Positions 24,183-31,802 of a DNA stretch of 40,626 nt are shown here, piece after piece. The DNA comes from Clostridia bacterium. Its GTDB lineage: Bacteria; Bacillota; Clostridia; Saccharofermentanales; Saccharofermentanaceae. The notes under the pieces are model-generated. The model saw only the letters and a list, made by a program, of their open reading frames with translations. It ran no database searches and had not been told where the DNA came from. Position numbers and translations under genes: made by a program. Numbering within the stretch: the stretch's first letter is position 1; each line of letters starts with the position of its first letter. Where the stretch lies: positions 1 to 40,626 of the forward strand of contig JAKSRG010000027.1 in the NCBI GenBank assembly GCA_024403735.1, in the 5' to 3' direction.

Positions 24183-26849
24183 TTACTCATTTACTTCGTA
24201 GATACGAACATATCCGCTTTCGAATACTACTGTACCAATCTGGTCGAATACTGCATTGTTGATATATCCATATGTCTCGAACTCAATTGGTCCGCTTACA
24301 ATGTACTTAACATCGTACTTCTTAAGTACTGCGAGTACTTCGTCTGGATTAGCGTTCGTATATACAGTGTCTACATCTGTATGTCTTGGATTGATGTATA
24401 ACTCGAAAACATCACGTTCAGGATCAGCTATGAGAATATCTTTCTCCTTATCAACAATACCGTGATATCTCCAAAGCCACTCGTGTGTCTGCCATCCGAA
24501 GATTGTAGGAAGTCCTGTATAAGCTGATACCATATCACAATCTGTATATGAAGCACCGTAAGCTTCTACGATGTTAGGACAACCCTTAACTTCAGCATTG
24601 AACCAGTCTATTGCAGCTTTGTAATCTTTAAGGTTACCTTCATTACCTGTGACAGATATGCTCTGGTATGTTTCTATATAAGCAGTACCGTCAAGTGTCT
24701 TGAAGTTGCTCTTCTCGAGGCTACCAGATCTCTGCTCGAGTGAGAGATATGTATAATGCGCTGGAATGAAAAGAAGAAGTGCGAAGGCAATAGCAAATGT
24801 AAATGCGATACCACTGAAATCGCCATTCTTATTTGTGAACCAGAACATTCTTACAATTACATATGCAATTACAAGAGATAAGATGATAAATCCAGCGAAT
24901 GTGAACTTGAACATTGTATTGGATCTCAAGTAACCACTTGTATAGATATCTCTAACATAGATAATCTCTGGCGCAATAATCATCAAGAAACCAGTGATAG
25001 CCATTCCACATACAAAGATATCTGCGAGGTTTCTTTCACCAAAGAACTTAGCGATAACATTTGTATAGCCATTAGAAGGTGTATTTGTAACAGTCTGTTT
25101 CTTTTTGTTTGTGACATAATTCTTTGTTACTATTACGTACACAATGAATGCAATACTGATGAAGAAATGAATTCCCCAGAGTATCATGAGCTGATAAATT
25201 GCTGAGTGATTTTTTGCAAGTGCAATCTTATTTGAAATCATATCAAAGTTAAGATTGAAAGGAATTGCAATGATGTTACTTACTGCGAATAAGAAGTTCA
25301 TTGATAGTGAAGTTCTTGATAGGGCAGAAGGTGCTATACAGCATAGGCCGAAATTAATAGCAAGAAGTAGTATCTGGAGTACTGCGTGCAAGATAACTTT
25401 CTCTGAGAAGAGTACATATACTCCAAGAATTGCTACCAAATCTGCAGTAAAGATAACTGCTGAGATAACAGTTGAGAAGTCTCTTGATCTTACTGTGTTG
25501 AATACGAGCAATGCCATTGAGCAGAAGATAAAGTAAATCAAGAAGTCCCAGTAGTTTGTCATTGTTGCAATACCAAGAAGAATAGCTACTGCAATAATCT
25601 CAGGGCATAAGAGGTTCTTCATCTCATAAATTAAAGAAGTCTTATTAATTGCTGTGGAATTTACACATTTCTTGTTCAGGTCGAACAAAGGACAAATGCT
25701 GCGCTCATATGAACTAGGTGAGTTAACTCTGTATACAAGGGCGATTGTGAATGCCGCAATCAAAGTAACTACCATCATTGAGATTACATGTGCATGTAAG
25801 TCGCCTACGAGATATGAGTAGAATGGGAACTCGTGGATTGTGTAGTCACCCTGTGAGATTACTTCGCCTTTGACTGCATCGAAAACATACGAGTCAGGGT
25901 TATATCCGATATATCTTGTACTATCTGGGTAGAAGAAATCAGTAGTTGTACCTACTTTTACTCCATGTCTTCCTAAGAAATTGATAAATGAGTTACCAAC
26001 TGATTTGTCGTCATAGAAGAATGAGTGTGAATTACCGAAGATCATAGTTGTAAAACTAGCAAGAATACCTCCGATAAATGAGCCCCAGTATGGGATTTTC
26101 GCACCCTGCTTGCGAGCTAAATTAATAAGCTCATATCCAATTGTATATGCAGATACGAATGGGATAGCAATTGATGTACACATGCCAATCATATATGCAT
26201 AATTAGGTGAGATACCGATGAACTTAGTGATCATTGAATATACATACTGACCATAGTAATAGTAGTTAATATGTTCATTTGCGAGCCACATGTCGTTAGC
26301 AGGGAGTGTATCAGAACGAAGCATTGAATTAAGGAAACCATAATTCATGAACTTCTCCTGACCATTGATATCTGGATACATTCCTTTGTAGAAGCAGAGG
26401 ATAACAAGAACTGCACTGAAAAGAAGTTCCTCTATGAGCATATGCTCAATAACGCCATCTTCATTAAGCTTATCAAGCAAGTTCTGACGCATTGATTTGA
26501 TGCACAGGCATGCAGTAAGAAGTGCAGCCATAACAACAATTATATGAATCTGTGAGAACTTGAAAATCTTCAAATATGTTAGTGTCCAAATAATAAGACT
26601 AGTAGCAAGGATACCAATTGATTTCGCAAGAGAGTATCCACCATTTTTGAAGTCCTTGAAGAACCAGAAGCAAAGTGGTAATCCTACAACACTAAAGATA
26701 AATAAAGCTGACTGCCACACTGTTACATGCATTGCATCAATAGTACTACCCATGAGGGCTCTTGATAGCAAGAATGTAAAAGCAATAGGAATCAGCATTA
26801 ATAGAAGCTTAAGATATTTTGTAGGTTTAGAGCGTTCTATAGTATTCAT
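24183..26849 (-). CDS. DUF2298 (YYY-domain) polytopic membrane protein
   Basis: An 888-residue membrane protein with at least 15 hydrophobic segments. The segment WLANEHINYYYYGQYVYSMI contains the Tyr-rich signature of the DUF2298/Chlor_Arch_YYY family (PF10060), and LHAHVISM and ILAS-F-GNSH segments recall polytopic GT-C glycosyltransferases. The last ~200 residues (YIETYQSISVTGNEGNL...) look like a soluble extracellular domain also found in that family. A role in transfer of sugars to a lipid-linked or surface polymer is plausible but not shown. It overlaps the upstream FAD gene by ATGA (start 26849-26847, stop 26848-26846), so translation is coupled. Confidence 0.75.
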   Translation of the reverse strand: MNTIERSKPTKYLKLLLMLIPIAFTFLLSRALMGSTIDAMHVTVWQSALFIFSVVGLPLCFWFFKDFKNGGYSLAKSIGILATSLIIWTLTYLKIFKFSQIHIIVVMAALLTACLCIKSMRQNLLDKLNEDGVIEHMLIEELLFSAVLVILCFYKGMYPDINGQEKFMNYGFLNSMLRSDTLPANDMWLANEHINYYYYGQYVYSMITKFIGISPNYAYMIGMCTSIAIPFVSAYTIGYELINLARKQGAKIPYWGSFIGGILASFTTMIFGNSHSFFYDDKSVGNSFINFLGRHGVKVGTTTDFFYPDSTRYIGYNPDSYVFDAVKGEVISQGDYTIHEFPFYSYLVGDLHAHVISMMVVTLIAAFTIALVYRVNSPSSYERSICPLFDLNKKCVNSTAINKTSLIYEMKNLLCPEIIAVAILLGIATMTNYWDFLIYFIFCSMALLVFNTVRSRDFSTVISAVIFTADLVAILGVYVLFSEKVILHAVLQILLLAINFGLCCIAPSALSRTSLSMNFLFAVSNIIAIPFNLNFDMISNKIALAKNHSAIYQLMILWGIHFFISIAFIVYVIVTKNYVTNKKKQTVTNTPSNGYTNVIAKFFGERNLADIFVCGMAITGFLMIIAPEIIYVRDIYTSGYLRSNTMFKFTFAGFIILSLVIAYVIVRMFWFTNKNGDFSGIAFTFAIAFALLLFIPAHYTYLSLEQRSGSLEKSNFKTLDGTAYIETYQSISVTGNEGNLKDYKAAIDWFNAEVKGCPNIVEAYGASYTDCDMVSAYTGLPTIFGWQTHEWLWRYHGIVDKEKDILIADPERDVFELYINPRHTDVDTVYTNANPDEVLAVLKKYDVKYIVSGPIEFETYGYINNAVFDQIGTVVFESGYVRIYEVNE

Positions 26850-27892
26850 AATTCACTATCCTTATCTTGTGATGATTTAATAATTCTTTCACTAATAGAG
26901 TTAGCAAGCGTAACAACTCCATCCATTCTATTCTCTGGTGAAGTAGTCTTCTGAGGCGCTAGTGCAGACGAACAGATATAGATGTTTTCTACTGGCATAG
27001 TTAAATCTGTTTCAGGTAGTCTATCCGCAGTGGCATATCTAATCTTCGTAAGTCTCCAAGCCTTAATATCGCCCTTAGTAATACCAGGGAAAAGCTTGCG
27101 GTATGAATTGTAGAAGTGATCCTTAATAACAGTGTCATCCTCGACCCACATGTGGTCAGAAATTGGACAACGTCCTACGAGATATACAACATTTCCATCA
27201 TAGCCTCGTAGACCAAAGCAGTTAGAATGATTAACAATTCTACTGAAAGGCTGACCTTCCTGAATTTTCTGGAAATAAAGATCCTTAGGCTTATGCTTGA
27301 GAACCATCATGAGACAAATCTCAGAAGTGTAAGTAATATTCATCAGCTGATCTCTATCATTGATACTGATAGGAAGACCATAGCTGGCATTAACAAATGA
27401 ACGACATGAACCAGTAAAGACTACGTAGTCGCTAATAAAATCTACACGGCTGGAGTTACTAAGAACGCAACTAGTGCAGTACTTATTATCCTCCGTACCG
27501 TTAGATGTAATCTCAGATACAGTAGTGGAATAATTGATGATTCCACCATTATCGATTATTTCTTGGATTAATCTATTAATCAGAGTAGAGAAACCCTGCT
27601 TAAAATATCCGAGTTTTTTACGTGAAGCCTTACCGTGCCAAAGAGAATCAAACCACTCAATCTCTTCAGAGATACCAAGGTCCTTAGATAAAGACATAAG
27701 TGCACGGTCAGTCTTACGAATATGATGTGGAAGAAACTCCAGGTACTCCTTACCAATTCTTGAAGAGGCGAGAAGACCACCTGGGTAAGATAAATCTTCA
27801 ATAATCTGCACCTTAAAGCCAGCGCGTGATAGTCTCATACCACACACCAAACCAGATAGTCCTGCTCCAATTATGCAAACTGATTTATCCAT
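26846..27892 (-). CDS. FAD-dependent oxidoreductase (amine oxidase/PPOX-like)
   Basis: A 348-residue protein. The N-terminal Rossmann motif GAGLSGLVCGMRLSRAGF and the downstream ...YPGGLLASS give the FAD-binding dinucleotide fold of the amine oxidase/protoporphyrinogen oxidase superfamily; FKQGFSTLINRLIQ is a second conserved block of that group, and the C-terminal VENIYICSSA..ENRMDGVVTL resembles its FAD-closing segment. No HemY-type operon surrounds it. The start ATG 27892 has GGGAG 5 bases upstream; an earlier TTG start overlaps the SD. It is placed between a DUF1015 gene (15 bases) and DUF2298 (4-base overlap). The substrate is unknown; a glycan- or lipid-precursor oxidation/mutase role is only suggested by the neighbour. 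Confidence 0.75.
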   Translation of the reverse strand: MDKSVCIIGAGLSGLVCGMRLSRAGFKVQIIEDLSYPGGLLASSRIGKEYLEFLPHHIRKTDRALMSLSKDLGISEEIEWFDSLWHGKASRKKLGYFKQGFSTLINRLIQEIIDNGGIINYSTTVSEITSNGTEDNKYCTSCVLSNSSRVDFISDYVVFTGSCRSFVNASYGLPISINDRDQLMNITYTSEICLMMVLKHKPKDLYFQKIQEGQPFSRIVNHSNCFGLRGYDGNVVYLVGRCPISDHMWVEDDTVIKDHFYNSYRKLFPGITKGDIKAWRLTKIRYATADRLPETDLTMPVENIYICSSALAPQKTTSPENRMDGVVTLANSISERIIKSSQDKDSEL

Positions 27893-27907
27893 ACGAACTC
27901 CCAATAA

Positions 27908-29185
27908 TTATTTAATCATCTTAGCTTCGAGGTAGAATCTCTTCTCGAATGCTTCACCCATTGAGAATGTCTTTCTTGGGAATACGCCTTCTTTAGCGAT
28001 TGTTGTGAAGAAAGAATTCTTTGTTACAGGTGGGAGAATGATACCTGTGTTGTTACCCTTTGTAAGATTTCTAACAGAATCCTCACCGTGGATATAGTCA
28101 ACTTCAACGCCTTCAAGTGTATCGAGGAACATCTGGATTGAACCAACAGCGAGAGTGTGTGGAGCCTTCTTGATATTGAGTACAACGTCAGCTTCGCCTT
28201 CAGATACGATGATGATATTCTGTGCACCGTCAATTGCCTTGTCGTCAACTGAAGCCTCGTTATTCTTGAAGTACTCTGCAGCCTTTGAAAGGAGAGTAGC
28301 CTTATCAATACCGAAAGCAACACGGTGGATTGGCTCGAAGTCGAGACCAGCATCGTGGATATTAACGATCTCAACGAGAGCAAATCTTGCTACGTGTGAC
28401 TTGCGCTCTTCTTCTGAAAGGTTCTCCTTTACCTTGTCCCAGTGAGCCTTAGCAGAAGCAAGTGAGTGGTTACCATCACCAACTGCGAATAACATTCCAT
28501 CTTCGCTAGCATCTGCAAGCTTTGCAAGGCTATCTACGATTGTCTCGAAAACACTTGACTTAGCATCAACAAAGTAACCCTTAATATGGCCAGACTTACC
28601 AAATAAATCTGTGTCATAAACAGGAGTTTCGTTATTAGCTTCAACTGTATTCCAAGCCTTCTCGATAACTGTCATATCAGGATCATCGATAAGAAGCATT
28701 ACGTGTGGGAGCTCAACAGGGAGGTTGGCTCTAATCTTAACTCTTGGTGGAATACGGCTTAATACTGTACCTTCAGTAGCACGAATTCTTTCCTTGTTAC
28801 CTGGCTCGAAGCTGTACTGCTCCAAATCAATAGCTGCAACAAGACCCTTACGTGATGGGTGAAGTGATGTAGCTCTGTCAATAAGGATTGCACCCTCTGG
28901 TAATGTGTTCCATGTACCATTTGCTAAGTATGTAGCTGCTTCAGAAGCGATATCTTTAAGTCTGTTCTCCTGCTGCTCGCTGCTCTCAATACCGAGGTAA
29001 ACCTCAGGGAGGATGAGCTTGAGTGCTGATGCACAATCACCAACGTTGTTCTTTACATCATTCCAATAGTCAATTTCACTAGTGTACTGGTCACAAGCGA
29101 TTGTTGCCCACTTACTTAAATCAATGTCCTTGTTAGGAAGCATAATTTCAGCTGCTGCGAATGCAATATTGTTGAATACTTTCAT
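27908..29185 (-). CDS. DUF1015 family protein
   Basis: A 425-residue cytosolic protein of the DUF1015 family (PF06245). The N-terminus FNNIAFAAAEIMLPNKDIDLSKWATIACDQYTS and the central VGDGNHSLASAKAHW (counterpart of the family's DGHHR-type motif) are characteristic; length agrees with the family (~410-430). The biochemical role is not established; it is often described only as a conserved protein near serine or amino-acid metabolism genes. SD GAGGT lies ~8 bases before the ATG. It is first in the three-gene minus-strand operon, driven from the divergent promoter region at 29221-29277. Confidence 0.85.
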   Translation of the reverse strand: MKVFNNIAFAAAEIMLPNKDIDLSKWATIACDQYTSEIDYWNDVKNNVGDCASALKLILPEVYLGIESSEQQENRLKDIASEAATYLANGTWNTLPEGAILIDRATSLHPSRKGLVAAIDLEQYSFEPGNKERIRATEGTVLSRIPPRVKIRANLPVELPHVMLLIDDPDMTVIEKAWNTVEANNETPVYDTDLFGKSGHIKGYFVDAKSSVFETIVDSLAKLADASEDGMLFAVGDGNHSLASAKAHWDKVKENLSEEERKSHVARFALVEIVNIHDAGLDFEPIHRVAFGIDKATLLSKAAEYFKNNEASVDDKAIDGAQNIIIVSEGEADVVLNIKKAPHTLAVGSIQMFLDTLEGVEVDYIHGEDSVRNLTKGNNTGIILPPVTKNSFFTTIAKEGVFPRKTFSMGEAFEKRFYLEAKMIK

Positions 29186-29220
29186 TATTTAATACCTCTA
29201 TTTATTAATTTACGCACACA

Positions 29221-29229
29221 ATTCTAACA
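29221..29229 (-). promoter_or_regulatory. Extended -10 promoter of the DUF1015 operon
   Basis: On the minus strand, TGTTAGAAT is TGn followed by TAGAAT (5/6). The start point would be ~29214, giving a ~29-base leader. A TTATCA lies 19 bases upstream as a weak -35. Confidence 0.5.
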
Positions 29230-29268
29230 CGGAACACCTCAAATGTGATAATAAAATAATTATCAGTG

Positions 29269-29277
29269 TGCTAAAAT
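29269..29277 (+). promoter_or_regulatory. Extended -10 promoter of the MFS gene
   Basis: TGCTAAAAT is TGn followed by TAAAAT (5/6 to TATAAT). No strong -35. It is arranged divergently with the DUF1015 promoter, so the 48 bases between them could hold a shared operator. Confidence 0.5.
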
Positions 29278-29318
29278 CTTGTGGTTTGGGTATTAATACA
29301 TGGCGAGGTCACTGATTT

Positions 29319-30491
29319 ATGATAGTAACTGTTCTTTTGATATTGATATATATGGCGTTTGTTAGCCTTGGACTTCCAGATGGAGTTATGGGTGTTGCAT
29401 GGCCTTTAATGTATGTTGAATTTGATGTTCCACTATCTTTCATTAGTATCATGAGTATTCCAGGTACTATTGGAGCAGTAACATCATCTCTTATTGTGGG
29501 CAAGCTTTTGAAGAAGTTTAAGCCTGTACATATAGTTATCACAGCGTGTTTTCTAACAGGTCTTTCACTTATTGGTTATTCTTTCGCACCTAATATTTGG
29601 GTGATGATCCTATTAAATTTTCCGTTCGGACTAGGCGCTGGTGGTGTTGATGCTACACTTAACGATTTCGTATCAAGACATTTTACAGCTAAGCATATGA
29701 ACTGGCTTCATGCATCTTACGGAATTGGCACAACAATAGGACCGTTCATCATGACACAGGTTATTGCAAGACTTAATAATTGGAGACCTGGCCATAGAAC
29801 AGTTGGTTTTATGCAGATTGGTTTAGGAATAATATTTATACTCACAATTGCAGTTTGGAGTAAAGCTAAGCCATTTTTGCGTGACAATACTAGCGCTGAG
29901 ACTAAGGAGACTAAATCTGATATTAAGCTAAAGAAACCAAAGTTAACTATAGCTCGTCTTGTTGCATCTTTTGCTATCTATACTGGTATGGAAGCGATTA
30001 TCGTAACATGGATAGCTAGTTATTTTAATATCGGAAAAGGCTTTTCACTTGTAACAGCTGGACATATGTCGACAGTATTCTTTGCTTCATTTGTTGTGGG
30101 ACGAATTCTTTCTGGTGTGGTAGTTGAGAAGTTAACAATTAAAGGAACTATATTCGACGGTATTGCTTTGACACTTATTGGAGTAATCGTTTTGATCTTC
30201 TCTGGTAAGATACTTGCGATTGCAGTTGCTGGCGTAATACTAATTGGTGTTGGATGTGCTCCTATTTATCCATGTATGATGCAGCAGACACCTCTTTTGG
30301 TTCCTGAGGAATACTCTTCTAGTACAATTGGTTATCAGATGGCTGGTGCGAATATTGCGTACTTGGCTTTCCCATATATTGTTGGTTTTATCTGCGAGAG
30401 AACAACACTTCTTTTATTCCCAATTGCTTTACTTGTTGCACTTATTGCACTTGTTGTGGTTAAGATCATCCCTGAGTTTAAGAAGGCATAA
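29319..30491 (+). CDS. Major facilitator superfamily transporter
   Basis: A 390-residue protein with 12 predicted membrane helices in two six-helix halves. The start segment AFVSLGLPDGVMGVAWPLM is characteristic of the fucose-permease/sugar-like MFS subgroup seen in Firmicutes (a GLPDG motif in helix 1), and residues after helix 2 (GKLLKKFKP) fit the MFS loop 2-3. The middle loop (SKAKPFLRDNTSAETKET...) is cytosolic. The solute cannot be determined. The start has GAGGT 10 bases upstream. No terminator is obvious after it before the WYL gene. Confidence 0.8.
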   Translation: MIVTVLLILIYMAFVSLGLPDGVMGVAWPLMYVEFDVPLSFISIMSIPGTIGAVTSSLIVGKLLKKFKPVHIVITACFLTGLSLIGYSFAPNIWVMILLNFPFGLGAGGVDATLNDFVSRHFTAKHMNWLHASYGIGTTIGPFIMTQVIARLNNWRPGHRTVGFMQIGLGIIFILTIAVWSKAKPFLRDNTSAETKETKSDIKLKKPKLTIARLVASFAIYTGMEAIIVTWIASYFNIGKGFSLVTAGHMSTVFFASFVVGRILSGVVVEKLTIKGTIFDGIALTLIGVIVLIFSGKILAIAVAGVILIGVGCAPIYPCMMQQTPLLVPEEYSSSTIGYQMAGANIAYLAFPYIVGFICERTTLLLFPIALLVALIALVVVKIIPEFKKA

Positions 30492-30526
30492 ATATCTTCT
30501 TAGTTTCATTGCTTGCTTTACGATGT

Positions 30527-30555
30527 TTAACAATTTCTACAATGTGTAGTAAAAT
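30527..30555 (+). promoter_or_regulatory. Promoter of the WYL-domain regulator gene
   Basis: TTTAAC (30527-30532), a 17-base spacer and TAAAAT (30550-30555). The start point would be ~30562. Both hexamers are imperfect (4/6 and 5/6), so strength is moderate. Confidence 0.5.
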
Positions 30556-30603
30556 GTTAATTGTACGTTTAATAGGACACACTTATTTCTCGGAGGTTGT
30601 TTT

Positions 30604-31719
30604 ATGGCAGGCAAGCAATATGGAAAACATAAGACCCTTGCAATCTACGATTTCTTTAGAAGCAAGGTTTCAGTGGATGATAAGGACAACGGAACAACTG
30701 TAGAAGATATTCGTAAATATCTCGATGACCTTTTTGATGACGAATTTGAACGTAAGTCTATCTATGCCGATATTGATGTAATTAATCAGTACAGAATGAT
30801 GATTAACCCATCTGATAAAGAGTGGATTGAACATAAGGGTAAGAATGCCTATGTTCGTAATCTTGATTCAGAAGATTTCACAATGGATGAAGTTCATCTT
30901 TTACTTGATGCAGTTAATGCTACTCCAATTGTAGAGGAGCGAATTGCTGGCAAGATTAAGAAGCAGTGGCCAGCCTATTTTAAGAATGATGGATATGTAT
31001 CTTTCCTTGCTTGTGAGAGAAAGAAGCCTAGCCGAGCATTTGTCTTCCTTATGAATTCGCTAAGAAAAGCAATCAAAAATAAGGAAGTCCTCAAAATTAA
31101 ATACGGTTATAAACTCATGGATGAAGATCCTAAGAACTGTATTGAGAAAGAGCGTAAGATTTCACCAATAGCCCTCTATTATGAAGAGAATAAGTACTAT
31201 TTGTTCGCTATTGATAACGACTTGATGGCGAAGTATGAGGGAACTCTTGAAGATAGTATCGCTAAGATTAAATCTCTTAGACAGTTCAGAATAGATAGAA
31301 TCAGTAATCATGTTCAGTTCCTTGGTAAAGAAGAGTTCATCGAGTGTGATGTGAGCGTTGTTAAAGAGAAGATTACTGGTGCTGTTGATGCTTATTCTTC
31401 AGGTAAGAGCGTTGATGTTCGAATGACACTTGAAGGTGATCCTGAACTGATACTTAGAGCTTTCAACTACTTAAGAAACGAGATTACTATTAAAAGTATT
31501 TTCAACGATAACTGGAGTGGTGGAAAACTATCTTTCTTCATCAATGTAAGTCCAACACCTAGATTTTTCTCTCTTTTAATGAACCTTTCTTCATTCGAGA
31601 CAACAGATGTGAGTGAAGGCGTTAAGATTACACTTGATGCGTCAAAAGAATTCCAGGATGCTTATGAGGAATTCTTGATTAAATCTAGAAATAATATCAA
31701 TTTCACGACACCGCTCTAA
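30604..31719 (+). CDS. WYL-domain transcriptional regulator
   Basis: A 371-residue putative DNA-binding protein. Residues ~8-80 fit a winged helix: KTLAIYDFFRSKVSVDD..., VEDIRKYLDDLFDDEFERKSIYADIDVINQY, where YADIDVI is the usual recognition helix. Residues ~150-230 form a WYL domain (ISPIALYYEENKYYLFAIDND) and ~270-360 the C-terminal WCX-like extension. WYL proteins commonly sense nucleic acids or nucleotides and often regulate stress or defence genes; the ligand is unknown here. Own promoter upstream; alaS begins 83 bases later with its own promoter. SD CGGAGG precedes the ATG. Confidence 0.85.
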   Translation: MAGKQYGKHKTLAIYDFFRSKVSVDDKDNGTTVEDIRKYLDDLFDDEFERKSIYADIDVINQYRMMINPSDKEWIEHKGKNAYVRNLDSEDFTMDEVHLLLDAVNATPIVEERIAGKIKKQWPAYFKNDGYVSFLACERKKPSRAFVFLMNSLRKAIKNKEVLKIKYGYKLMDEDPKNCIEKERKISPIALYYEENKYYLFAIDNDLMAKYEGTLEDSIAKIKSLRQFRIDRISNHVQFLGKEEFIECDVSVVKEKITGAVDAYSSGKSVDVRMTLEGDPELILRAFNYLRNEITIKSIFNDNWSGGKLSFFINVSPTPRFFSLLMNLSSFETTDVSEGVKITLDASKEFQDAYEEFLIKSRNNINFTTPL

Positions 31720-31723
31720 ATAA

Positions 31724-31752
31724 TTGCAATATGGGTGTTTTCGGTTTATAAT
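31724..31752 (+). promoter_or_regulatory. alaS promoter
   Basis: TTGCAA (31724-31729), a 17-base spacer and TATAAT (31747-31752), identical hexamers to the proS promoter. The start point ~31759 gives a ~44-base leader, too short for a T-box. Confidence 0.85.
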
Positions 31753-31802
31753 CAATCTTTGTTATTTATAGAGATAAATTAGTTTAACTAAGGAGTATAT
31801 TT

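Noticed and set aside
31753..31802. T-box leader before alaS
   Set aside because: Only ~44 bases lie between the start point and the ATG, with no T-box or specifier stem.
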